A DNA stretch of 64,000 nt from the NCBI GenBank assembly GCA_038496445.1, contig JALMLS010000505.1, positions 1 through 64,000 on the forward strand, given 5' to 3'. A program made the translations under genes and the position numbers. This DNA is from Trichosphaerium sp. ATCC 40318. Its lineage: Eukaryota; Discosea; Flabellinia; Trichosidae. This document shows, in pieces, positions 39,396 through 50,071 of the stretch. Under the pieces are notes generated by a model. That model saw only the letters and a list, made by a program, of their open reading frames with translations, had not been told where the DNA came from and did not search any database. The stretch's first letter is position 1. Every line of letters starts with the position of its first letter.

Positions 39396-40651
39396 ATGGA
39401 ACATGATAATACTGCTAAACAATGCTTGATGGTTATGGGACAAGGTTTCTTGGTACATATCGACATTCGTTGTTTTGGCATTTTCGCTTATTTTGTTCTT
39501 TAAAGGGTGGATTCACTCTTGGTTTTGGTGGTAGTCTTTTGATGTCTATAATTAAAATAGGAACACTACATAGTAGAAGAGTAAGTGGTATAACTGCAGC
39601 ACGGTATAGAGGTGGTCAAACACTATCAAGAAGGCTTAGATTAGCTTTTTGGGGAAAATATCTGTACGTACTGAGTTCTTTATCTTTTTGACTATTTACA
39701 GGTGGCGGCCTCTCTTTCCTACCTACTGGCATATAAAGAATTCCAAAAGCATACCTATGACCAATAAAGAATACATGGCAAAACAATGGGCTGGTCACGG
39801 TAGAAGATTTTCAAGAGCGTTTGTACCACCTTGGTAAGTATTGAAAAAAAACCTACTGATTAAAAGTTGATACCTTTATTAGGTATCATTATATTCTTTT
39901 TCCATGGAACATTCGGATGTATGAGGCAGCTAGAATTCATGGAGAGAATTCACTACATGTAAGTACTTTAAAATGTCAACAAGCAAACTTATTTAAATCT
40001 TGTACCTTGCTTATTTTCTTCTCTTTTTTTAAAGGCAACACAACACGAACAAATTTATTATGAATGGACTAGATTGTACAGAAGTTGGACAAGTCAAGCT
40101 TCTACAGTTCGTTATGGATGGCATCTTTCTGTACGTATCCTTTTGTCGCCGTTATAACGCATACGAATTCCCTGTACCCGAAAAAACATTTTTACTTTTT
40201 TTATTTTTAACTTCGCTAACTAAGTTATTATTAGCCGATGTACTGGAAACCAAATGAAATTAAAGAAGCAAAATTAAGACAAGCGCTATTTCAGAACACA
40301 AAAAAATTTAATTTTATGGCTAGCTTGAAGTTACTTTCATCTGTACGTTTTCTTGAGAAAGAGAGGTGACAAGTTTTGAACCTAGAAAAACATTGACCTT
40401 TTTTTCTGGATGGTATTCTTCCCCTTATTATTATTGAAAAAAACACAAATAGATTGTGATAAACCATTGCAAAGGTATATCCCTTACATAATGGATGCCT
40501 TGCAATGGATGGCTTACGAGCAGTCACTCTTCTTTCTTTGATCTTCACTTTTCAAATAATCACACTTGTTTAGAACGCATTTCGTGCAATACCAGGCGGT
40601 TGTATATTTGGTTTGCTTCTTGCTGCAGGCGCGTCAATTAGGGAGTGCTAA
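39396..40651 (+). CDS. Unrecognised protein with two Gly-rich hydrophobic segments
   Basis: From an ATG at 39396 the exons read MEHDNTAKQCLMVMGQG then GFTLGFGGSLLMSIIKIG, a Gly-patterned transmembrane-like segment. Next come YRGGQTLSRRLRLAFWGKYL, FPTYWHIKNSKSIPMTNKEY, GHGRRFSRAFVPPWYHYILF, YYEWTRLYRSW and YIPYIMDALQWMAYEQSLF. It ends with a second Gly-rich hydrophobic segment (IPGGCIFGLLLAAGASIREC). The protein is rich in Trp and Tyr and basic between the two segments, which suggests a membrane protein, possibly of an organelle. It lies about 260 bp after the 37-39 kb gene on the same strand. Introns have gtacgt, gtaagt, gtttct and similar donors. The true start could lie further upstream (frame open to about 39365). 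Confidence 0.6.
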
Positions 40652-41118
40652 AGAAAAGTTGGAAAAAACGAACACAGGAGTTTGGACATGTCAATTGGCT
40701 GTTTTTTCCGTTTATACCACATAAAAACTAAACGAAGGAAAACTCAAGAACAAATCCAATATTAACGGATGGAGAGGTTTCTGTTCGTTTTTAATTTAAA
40801 TAACATGGCACTGAGTGAGTGGAACCTTTTTTGGGGGGTGTTCGCTCCGATGTTGCTGTATGTGGTCATAACTATATTACTACGTCAATAAATAACAAAT
40901 AACATGCTCTATTAATGAAATACAAAGCGTTGTTGTAGTTTAATCATAAAAACCTTTTGAATTCTTGTATACTGTGTGTGTTTTCTGACTTTCGAATATT
41001 ACCATAGTATTGGCGGTTATTAGACCGGTATTGACGTAGTGCGTGGTTTTTTTTATAATATCCGATTTGTTATTTTCAGAGCCTTACAAACGAAGTAGCA
41101 ACAACAGTGATAATAAAA

Positions 41119-42491
41119 ATGAACTCAACAGCACAAGGACAAGACCACATAGACTATACACCTCATTCCTTTACAAATGTTCGCGCACCACTATTTAATA
41201 ACGTAAAACGTACGTATTATGCGCGTTTTTATATGTTACAGAAGGGGTTTTCGGGAATGCAACGAATTAACGGCGTATTCAATACTAATCATTCCTCTAA
41301 CATGCTCATTTGATTCTTTGACGTACTAAAATACGTACTAGCTTTACGAGATCTTTCAAAATACACTCCAGAAGAAAGAAAAAGCGCAAGAACTATTTGT
41401 GCTCTAGCCGAGCTTACTTTGGCTGACACAAACCCTCCAATACATCAAAGGCAACGTACTACGTCTACACCACAACAAACGTAAGTAATTCGAATCCCTT
41501 TTTCTTTTTCAGGCAATCCACAAAAACGAAACGTCAAAACGTAAAAAACAAACGTTGAAACCAGTGATTCTTGTTGCAAACAAAAAAAAAAGAAGAACTT
41601 CCTATTTATTTTTGTTCTTCCTGAAACTGTACATGAGAACTTTATATCTGTACCGGAGCTTATGTAATACCTCCGTGATGGCGTATTGTGCCCACCATAT
41701 GATGTACACTTCACGTCAACAGCGGTTCACAACATTTTGTGGATATTTTTTTCGAGTTTTCTGAAAACCAAAACGTTTCGAAGCGACGTCCTTCACGTGT
41801 TGTATAATGGTACTCTAAAAATCTATTGTACCATTTCCTTCACAGTTTTTCGCAGATTATAACGATAAGTGACACTATTTGTCCACTACTAAACTTAGAA
41901 CGTCAAGGACGTCGTATTTTTATTTCTCCGCTTTGCCATTTCAAGGACATTTTTTGGCTTCTTTCCCTTTTGACTCACCTTACTATTTAGTCAAGTTCCT
42001 CAACTACCTCCAATAAGAAATGCAGTACCATTACAAAGACGTCGTAGAAGGGCACACAGCGACGGCGCACCTTATTTTAGAAATGGACCGGCGAACCGTT
42101 TTATTTCCAACTTCCCATCGCCTACTGGCGCTCCTTGTCCTAATTGTCAACGTACAAGCTCAATAATATGGCATAGAACCATGTATAGAGGTGAATGGCT
42201 TGCTTTGTGTAACGCCGTAAGTACTATGAAGCATTTGTTTCCACACGTTTTTCTATTTGTTGATTTTCTTTGTTGTAGTGCCAGAGATGTAAGGAGAAGG
42301 GTACTTTTTGTAGTACATGTGACTTTATTACAACACCTGCTCAATATACAGCTGAATCTGAGTTATGGGCTCCTTGTTGCCGTTGTTATTCTCTCAACCA
42401 TAAGTGCTGTCTAAACACAAATGTATCAGGAAATTTATTCGTATGTAAGAAGTGTACAGACATTGCAAGACAAACTGGACGCTGGCCTTGA
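41119..42491 (+). CDS. GATA-type zinc finger protein
   Basis: The protein begins MNSTAQGQDHIDYTPHSF. A Pro/Arg-rich linker (QRRRRRAHSDGAP) precedes the finger CPNCQRTSSIIWHRT then GEWLALCNAC, matching CxxC-x20-CNAC of GATA factors, with the conserved Trp and LCNAC. An intron splits the finger at NA|CQRC (42217 to about 42278). After the finger come further Cys pairs (CKEKGTFCSTC, PCCRCYSLNHKCC, VCKKC) that could form a second zinc-binding module. It ends QTGRWP. It is probably a nuclear DNA-binding or chromatin protein. It is the first of three plus-strand genes, followed by a chromodomain gene. Confidence 0.8.
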
Positions 42492-42892
42492 TTTTGGGCC
42501 AAACAAAAAAAAATCAACTTGGGATTTTTTTTCTTTTGGTCTTTCTTTTGTTTGATCAAACCTTGGTGCAAAAAGTCATTTCAACAAAAGTGGAAATGGT
42601 AGGATTATGTGTGTGTTCGTTACTGTACAGAAAGTGTTAATATTGTAAATAAAATTGTACAGACATTTCTTTGCCATTGTGAAAACTGAACTAGTTCAAA
42701 AAAAAAAAAACTCAACGAGAATACAGAAGCGCTCTCGTGCCACCACTATTTTCAACAAGAATCCTGGAAACAGCATTGATTAACGATTTCTTCAATATCT
42801 TATTAGTATGTAGCTAACCGTGTATCAATTCCTCTTCTACATTTGTGTTTTTTGTTGAATGTTCTTGATAGTATGTAGCCGCTCATTTAATA

Positions 42893-43924
42893 ATGTCCAA
42901 ACGTATTGAAGACGCTCACGTATGGATACCAGAGGCTATTCTAAGGCGTAGAACGAAGCACGTAAGCAAATTAAAATAGATTCTACCAGAATTGTGTTTT
43001 GTATTCATTAGTGGTTGCATTAGAGTAACGTAGAGTATCTTATCAAATGGGAGGGTTATCCGCGTGAACAAGCTACATGGGAGGTTAGAAAATATACAAA
43101 CGCTTAACAACGCGCCAATCACCATTAAATTATTCATAAATAGCGAAACAAGCGGTTTTAAAGTGCTTGTGGCGTAAAATCGTTTAAACTGGCGTAAAAC
43201 GCTCCATAGTTTTCTAACCTGTTTTTTATTAACTGTTTACCCGTCATAGAAGCTAGAAAACCTGCGTTGTGTAAAACTAATTGACAAATTCAATGAAGGT
43301 AAGTAGTTGGAGCACAGATACTTTGAGTGGCTACAAATGTTGCTACAGCGCTTTTAACGGATATCAACGGTTATGGAAGCCTTCTTCATAACCCCTATAA
43401 CTGTATTATGATTGTATAACTGGTTGTAGAGGAAGAAAGAATTCAAGATGACAAGGAGCGAGAGAAAAGAAAAGAAATTATACTGCGTGCTTGGCAAAAA
43501 AACAGTCAAAAAAACAGTCAAAGACACGCTTCTGAACTTGCTGCAGAAAAAGCATGCACTATGCCCAGTTTACCTTTAAAAGACAGTGTGGTTCTACCTA
43601 AAGAATTACTAGAACCGTTCCCTGACAAGGAAGAATACGAACGTTCTTTGGGTTACGTTTCAAAAGGGAAAAGTGTACGTTTGTTTAATCATATGATTCT
43701 CAGAATTTTCTGATTTTGTTGTTTAGGGCAAGAAAATAGCGACTTTGCACGTACTTGTTTTGCAATTTATCTACAAAAACTTTCATCATAAATCTATACA
43801 ATCGAGTATTCCAAATATTACAAGTGTGGAAAAGCAAGATATTCTGAATTACATTGTACCAAGGCAGAAAAAGAAAGAAAAAAACATCTTGACGGTTTGT
43901 ATGCATACCCGCCTTTTTAGCTAA
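42893..43924 (+). CDS. Chromodomain protein
   Basis: It starts MSKRIEDAHVWIPEAILRRR. A first intron leads to the chromodomain core VEYLIKWEGYPREQATWE, followed by KLENLRCVKLIDKFNEEE. The cage residues in KWEGY and TWE are present, so methyl-lysine binding is plausible. A charged helical region (IQDDKEREKRKEIILRAW) follows, with KNSQ repeats and then PSLPLKDSVVLPKELLEPFP. A C-terminal part has VLVLQFIYKNFHHKS and a Lys-rich end. Introns have gtaagc, gttaga, gtaagt and gtacgt donors. The downstream half has no recognised domain. It is likely a nuclear chromatin reader. Confidence 0.85.
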
Positions 43925-44048
43925 TGAACCTAATCTTACATAGCCGATATCATATCTCTACTATCTTCATCGCAGGTATTTAATCTTTAAAAGGGTGGAA
44001 GAATAGCTCATACTAGTGTAGGAAGTGTTGAACTTTTATCGAGCTGGA

Positions 44049-46559
44049 ATGATAGATTTTGTAAAAGATGAATTGCTCAATGCCGTTTGTACTCAATGTC
44101 CAAGATTGAAGCTTCTTAATATTCGTACAGCAGTACGTTGAATATTTTGGAGGCGAACAAAATAACTTATTCTATACCCTTAGAGGAACATCAACTATAG
44201 TGTCATTGCTAAAGCGTTTAAGCAAGTATGTACTGCTTTCTTTTTTTTTCCGTTCAGCCTGTTTTTTACTGAAGTATTTGATTCAAGCTGATGCACCTGG
44301 ACCTACGTGGTTCTGATTTCAGTAAAAACGACTTGAAAAAGTTATGTACTGTACTTGGGCCAAGGTATGATTTAACTCTTTAAACTTATGTCTTACTTAC
44401 ACCAATTAAGGTTGATGGTTTTAAGGATGTCAGGAGTAGAACTTTCTGAAAGTGACTCGAAGATTATCGCCCCAAAGTTTACCAAATTAAAGTGCTTGAG
44501 TCTCGAGAAATGTTGTAGTATTTATGAAGAAGTGCTACCTTGGCTTCAGACAACTGTACTAGAAGAATTAGATTTATCAGGATGTAAATGTATTAAAGAA
44601 AAAGATCAATACATTAAATACGAAAAAAAAGCGCCCAGCTATATTGCAACATGGGGAGCACAAACAAAAGTACGCTCTTATATACCAGCATCGAAGAGTT
44701 TGAGAAAATTACGATTATCTGAAGGTACCAACAACAAAGATTTAAGAGGTTTTTTGTTTAACTTGTTCACAAAAAAGGTGGTGGTTATGATGGCTGGAGG
44801 ATGATTATGATGCTTTTTGCTAGCCAACATTTAAAATGGGAACAAATGAGAACCTTAGATATGACGAAGCTCACAAAGGGAACGTATGTTGATGCGTATT
44901 AACAAGATTTTTGGTTTTTTCTCAGAACTTTGCTAAAATTCTTGTACTTTGAAATTAGTCACGTGATTTTACAAAACCAAGTTAACGTTCTTGTTATCCA
45001 GGTGGTGTCGTTTGGGAAATTTATTTCAATCCGTTCCTGGACTTGAAAGACTTAATGTAAGTGTTGATAGAGATAAACATCTTCTTGATGAGAAAGCTGC
45101 GATCAGATGTATTCTTGATGCTTCTAAGTATTGCCCTAACCTTAACCATCTTTCTTTTACAAATATAGCCAACATATTGGATGCCATGCTTGATGTAAAT
45201 CCAGATATGCCTATTCGTCATATAGACTTTAAAAGTACTCAATCTTCTTGGCTTTATTTGAGTTTTGGAAAACTATGTACAAGAAAGTCAGTTTCACACT
45301 TGGAAACATTTGATACAAAGCCACTTCATATTACCTTAACAGATGATAAAAAAATTAATTGGGTATGTACTTTTAAGGTAATAGTATGTTTTGATGTTAA
45401 AGTTGGTGCTTTTTCTTTAGAGTGAAAAGACATTTTATCCTGCAACAAAAGTTAAAGTACTAAATGTTTATGCGCCTGTAAATTGTAACGAGGTATGTAT
45501 TTGATTTGGATGTAGTAATGCCTTACAACATATTGGATAAGTCATGGTTTTTTTTCTGATACTGGTAGGGAACACCGTTTTATAGAGCTATAACAGAGAC
45601 ATTTTATGGAGTGAGGTAAAACATAAAACACAAAAAAACCTAACGAAGTTTATCATATAATGGTTTTGTAACTAGGGAATTACATCTCAAGGGTTGTACA
45701 GTATCTGCTGGAACGATGAAGACGATATTAAAATCATGCACTAGACTTGTTAATCTTGGTCTTACAAGTTTATTCGCAACTGATCCAAAGAATGAGAGTT
45801 GGTCAGAGCTAGATTTTAGCAACTTGCTACAACTTGATATTTGTGAGTTAATACCATTTTGTATTGTTACTGACACCCTGTATTTATATAGCCTTTACAA
45901 CGTCTCTCTTTCCAGATTACTTACATAGTATACTTGCACGTTCTTCAAAACTTGTGAAGCTCAAAGCACAGTTTATAGAATTTGGTCCTTGTATGTTTAA
46001 ATATGTGTTACAAGAGCTCTTTATTGTTTACTTCTTGGAATGTCTTGTTAATGCTCGTTAGGGTTAGCAACTATCATACATAGTATACCATCATTAAAAG
46101 AAGCAGACTTAATTGGTAACCAATGTACAAGCCCTTTTTTTGTTTTGCTTACCTTGTAGCTTTACTAACAAATGCCTTTTTTAGCTTTTTATGATACAGA
46201 ATTCTTAACAGAATTGGTAAAATGTCCCAATAAGAACTTGAAAAAAGTGTACATATCAGACGCCTATGAACTAAACCAATTGGAAGGTACATTAATGAAA
46301 GAATTTTAATTATGAAAAAAAACGACAAAGAAAAGGTAGTCAAGTTGTTGAACCATAAATGACTTGCCCAGACTAAATTATAAGCTGGTTAACACGTGTC
46401 ATAATAGCACATTCGTGCTTGAAACCACTTGATTGCCAATAACGAAATAATGTTGTTAAAGTAGTTTAAAGCTAAATTGTTTGTTTAGTGAAAACTCTTT
46501 TTGAAGAAGAACTTTACCAGAGCCATGTTAAATTCATAGAAGTTGATTATTGGAAGTAA
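44049..46559 (+). CDS. Leucine-rich repeat protein (F-box/AMN1-like LRR class)
   Basis: Many short exons give cysteine-containing LRRs: CPRLKLLNIRTA, MHLDLRGSDFSKNDLKKL, RLMVLRMSGVELSES, LKCLSLEKCCSIYEEV, LEELDLSGCKCIKEK and SLRKLRLSEG. More follow: GLERLNVSVDRDKHLL, CPNLNHLSFTNIANIL, RELHLKGCTVSAGTM and TRLVNLGLTS. The phrasing LDLSGC and CP.L..L is that of FBXL/AMN1-type LRRs. No F-box is visible upstream, so it could be an LRR-only adaptor, or the first exon may be missed. It ends FIEVDYWK. An intron near 44960 carries GTCACGTGAT. The protein is probably a binding scaffold; its partner is unknown. Confidence 0.75.
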
Positions 46560-47160
46560 TTGTTATTGAATACCAACATAACTATAACATATTATAAAGA
46601 GCATAATAAATATTTCTTGCAGAGGTGTAAGGGAGGGATTTGACTTGAAATAGCGCTATTTTGTACTGGCACTAAGCCTGATTTTTCGGGACGGTTTGTG
46701 AACATAGTAGCCTATTTTGAAACGCTGCACGCTATACTACTAGTGTATCCTTATGGCTTACTTTACGTGAGCAAAAGTACAGAAAGTCACATGCGTACTA
46801 CAATTCATAGTGACCTTTTAAATAAAAAGCATGCTTAGCGTTAAAATAAAATAGCACTATTTCAGGTCAAATCCATCGCCATTTGTATGTTTGTGCTTTA
46901 AATATTTATAGCCTTGTTATTTAATATTACGGTATTCCTTGAAACGTTAAAGTACAAAACTATGCTGGTAAAAGCCTCACAAAGACTATACAGTATTAAT
47001 ATTCATTTAGAAAGAAACAACTTGTTATTTGTCAACATCTCCTTTTTTATGCACTCTTGACAGTTTTTTTATGCCAGTTGCTGTAACATACAAACTCTGC
47101 TTGTTAATTGTAAAGGTACGCTGGATCTCCTGAATATAAAAGGAGGTTTATTGTTTTATG
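46560..47160. other. Convergent intergenic region containing a MITE-like element
   Basis: This lies between the ends of the LRR gene and Rab B. Apart from the inverted-repeat element at 46635-46875 I see no gene or RNA. It contains AATAAA-like sequences. Confidence 0.5.
46635..46875. mobile_element. MITE-like element with 28-bp imperfect terminal inverted repeats
   Basis: The left end GGGATTTGACTTGAAATAG and on to CGCTATTTT (46635-46662) is the near reverse complement of the right end (46848-46875), with three mismatches or so (TGGATTTGACCTGAAATAG). The 241-bp unit has no open frame and is AT-rich. The size and structure fit a non-autonomous DNA transposon. I found no convincing target-site duplication and no second copy in the window. 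Confidence 0.65.
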
Positions 47161-48196
47161 TTACTTATTTAATCCAAACCAAGATTGAATGGCTGAGAAA
47201 AATGAGCCATGGTTTTCTGAAGTTGTACCATCTTTCTCAGAAGGTATTTTCTCTAAATGGCGTCCTGCCTTCACACAAACATCTTCAGCACGGCTGATCA
47301 TTTCATCAAACATCTCAAAAACGCCAGTGCCCTGTTAAAAGAAAATCAGAAAAGGGAAGAATACAGAAAGAACGTTTTCTTATTTTTTTCTCGTACTTCT
47401 TTTGCACTGACTTCAAAATATGAAACACCCCAAAAGTCTGCCAACTCGCGTCCTTCTTTTGTCGATACCTCTCGTTTATCTTTTAAATCTATTTTGTTGC
47501 CTACAATGGCAATACAACATTGTTGATCTTTTGTTAACTCCATCACCTTTTCATACTTTGCTACTCTTTCAAACGTGTTTCGTTGTGTGACGTCAAACAC
47601 AACAAATGCTATGTGGCTTCCTCTACTGTATACTATAAATTAAGTTAATATGTATTGTATACTAGAAGGTACTACCAAGAGTGGATATTCCCCGCTCTCG
47701 TCCAGAAGTACTAAAAAAAAATAAGGTTTCGTTCACCTGGATTTTAAACTAATACGTACTCCCATATTTGAAGTTTGATATCATTAATCACTTTCCCTTT
47801 TGTGTGTTTAAAGAACTAACATCGCGTTTAGATTATATTCCGGGCTCTATTATGACAATTGTTTGAAGGACAACAAGAACATGAAGATGTAACGTGTTGC
47901 AAAATAAAAAGTAGGTTCCAAGCACGTGTATTTTTTTTTGTTCCCGTGGAAGCAATTTCAAACTACAACGTACGAAATCTACGCCAATGTTCAATCGCCT
48001 ATCCGAGAATGTGTTTTCAACATATCTTCTTATGATCGATGATTTACCTGTCCGCATACCTGGTGGATAGTCAACAACATTGTAATAAAGCTACTTAACT
48101 TCTAAACACAGTACCTGTATCGCCTAAAAGTACTAGTTTTGTTCCGACTGTCTTTTGTCCATAATTTCGTGGTGTATTAGCGGTTCCCTTCGGCAT
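47161..48196 (-). CDS. Atypical Rab-like GTPase B (paralogue of GTPase A)
   Basis: It starts MPKGTANTPRNYGQKTVGT then KLVLLGDTG. The intron in the P-loop is at the same place as in Rab A, and the joined sequence is GDTGMRTGKSS, again two residues longer than normal. Switch II is DTSGRERGISTL, with Arg (codon 47698-47700) at the catalytic Gln position. FDVTQRNTFERVAKYEKV, NKIDLKD and EVSAKE are almost identical to Rab A. The C-terminus, SFFSAIQSWFGLNK, lacks prenylation cysteines. The two genes differ mostly in introns, the N-terminus and the linker before the tail, so the duplication is fairly recent and the unusual traits are older than it. The insert in the P-loop, if translated, leaves no ordinary GxxxxGKS. 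Confidence 0.87.
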
Positions 48197-48725
48197 TGGT
48201 AGGTTTTGTGGCTGGTTTTATTTGAAAAGTTGAAACGATGCTTGCAGAATATCGTTGACTGTACTCGTTGTGTTTTGTGTACGTAACCATTTAGTTTTGG
48301 TTAAACATACGGAGTATTTGCGTGTACAGCAGAGCTTATGTCAAAACAACGCCAAGTCATTGCATATCAAAGGTAAATACACTATGTTTATTCGGTGGTT
48401 TAAAACTTATCCCAACTTTTTCTTCCATCAATTGAAAGATTAATCATGTTTACACTAATCGTTATAAGCACGTGATAGAGTGAAGAAAAACGTAACCTTG
48501 TTCTCAAGTCAGTAGCATGCAATAGTTCTATGTTAATGACAATGATCTGCACACAGCAAACTTGGCGACTTAAACTTTGGTTTATAGTTTTTATAGCTTA
48601 AACTGAAGGTTCTGCAACACTACAACGCTTTGGTTATGTGAGTTTCTTTAATAGTACATAGTTCCATTACAACACTGTTATTGCAAACTGTTGTAAAATA
48701 ATATTACCAACATGCAGAGCTGTTC
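48197..48725. other. Intergenic, nothing recognised
   Basis: This lies between the Rab B start and the 3' end of the PARP-finger/SAP gene. There is a CACGTG at 48469-48474. No gene is recognised; a 62-codon plus-strand frame at 48255-48443 has no family features. Confidence 0.4.
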
Positions 48726-49780
48726 TTAGTTTTTTCCTTCAGATTTTTGTTTTTTTATTCGCCTCTTTTTCTTTGGCTTAGAAGCACTCCCTTCATCTTC
48801 GTTTTTCCTCTTGTTATTACTATTCTTTTTAAAATTACGTGTGAGTTCACCATTAACCATTGCTAATACAACTCTATCTTGTAAGTCGACAACTTTGCCC
48901 TTTGTTGGTAGCCCTTAAAAAGAAAAAGTAAGCTTAAGCATCAACAAGTTTTAGGTCTATGTGAAGTTTTTTTAACAAAGTTGTTTTACCTGCACTTGAA
49001 AGAACTTGTTTCAATTGTTTACTATTCATCTGAGATATTGCCAAGTCTTGTTCATATCTTATAAATGAATAAGCCTTTAAACGCTTTTCCACTTCAATTG
49101 GAAGTGTCATGTGATTCCAGAGTATGTCACTATCTATGATAAACTTTGCACATATTACCTAATCACATGTGAGCAAAATAAATATAATCTCAGTAGTCAC
49201 GTGATACATACAGACAACGAAGAAATTCTAGAGTCACTTTTTCTTTCTCCTTCATCAATCAAATCTAAATTCCTTTCAAGCTTCGTTTGCCGTTGTAATC
49301 CAACCAATTTGGCCACTTTGTACTTTGTAGATATAAGATCATGTTGATTAGAATCACTAACAAGCTCCCAACCCTAGAAAAGTAATTCAGTACACAAGGA
49401 AAAGTAACTAACTATTCTAACTTTGACTTTTTTTTTTCTGACATTTCACGTACTTCACAGCTTTCAAATCCAAAATATGCGGTTGGTTTAAGTTTCCTTG
49501 TTGGACCTGCACGCTTTACAGCACCTTTAATTATTAAAGTAGCGTCTGTGTCTTTTAGGCAATCAATATGATACCAATAACTGCTCTGTGCTGAACCTGT
49601 TGTAAAGTAAGTAATTACACGTTTGTTTGACACTTACCTCCCGAAAAATGTCCTGAAAAGCCAAACCTTACCTCGCCAACCATAAAATTGGCTTTACAAG
49701 TACGACATCTTGCTCTTTAACGCATTTTTAACCATTTTTCTTTCAAATAACAGTAAATTGTCAGTACCGCGTGTTTCTTG
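48726..49780 (-). CDS. PARP-type zinc finger plus SAP-like domain protein
   Basis: The N-terminal finger reads RCRTCKANFMVGEVRFG, an intron follows GHFSG, then SSYWYHIDCLKD. Its C-x2-C...H-x2-C pattern is the PARP-type finger, which senses DNA breaks and nicks in PARP1, DNA ligase III and related proteins. A middle part has KPTAYFGFESCE and GWELVSDSNQHDL. The C-terminal MNSKQLKQVLSSAGLPTKGK then VVDLQDRVVLAMVNGEL fits a SAP helix-extension-helix (DNA-binding). The very end is Lys/Arg-rich (KPKKKRRIKKQK), a nuclear localisation signal. No catalytic domain is visible, so it may be a DNA-damage sensor or chromatin adaptor. The first coding exon is not resolved: MEVRESKKHA at about 49,767-49,796 is a candidate but its junction is out of frame. 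Confidence 0.78.
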
Positions 49781-50071
49781 CTTTCTCGAACCTCCATTGA
49801 ATACTATTTGTTCTCATGCTTTAGCGATGGTTTTAAATACGGAGTTTCAGGTAGAACTTAACCATTTTAGAGCTTAAGTAATGCTATGAAAAGTTCACAA
49901 CAATTCGTTTTAGGAAGGACTTTTTTGAAGAAAATGAAGAGTACGTTATAGCTGTTATAGCGTTCTTTGAGCTTATGAATCTACGAGCACATCTTGTGCG
50001 CCTTTGTGGAACTGGGCCGGGTTACTGTTACAGAACAGATTTATTTTATTAGTTTTACTGTAGTCCGTGAC

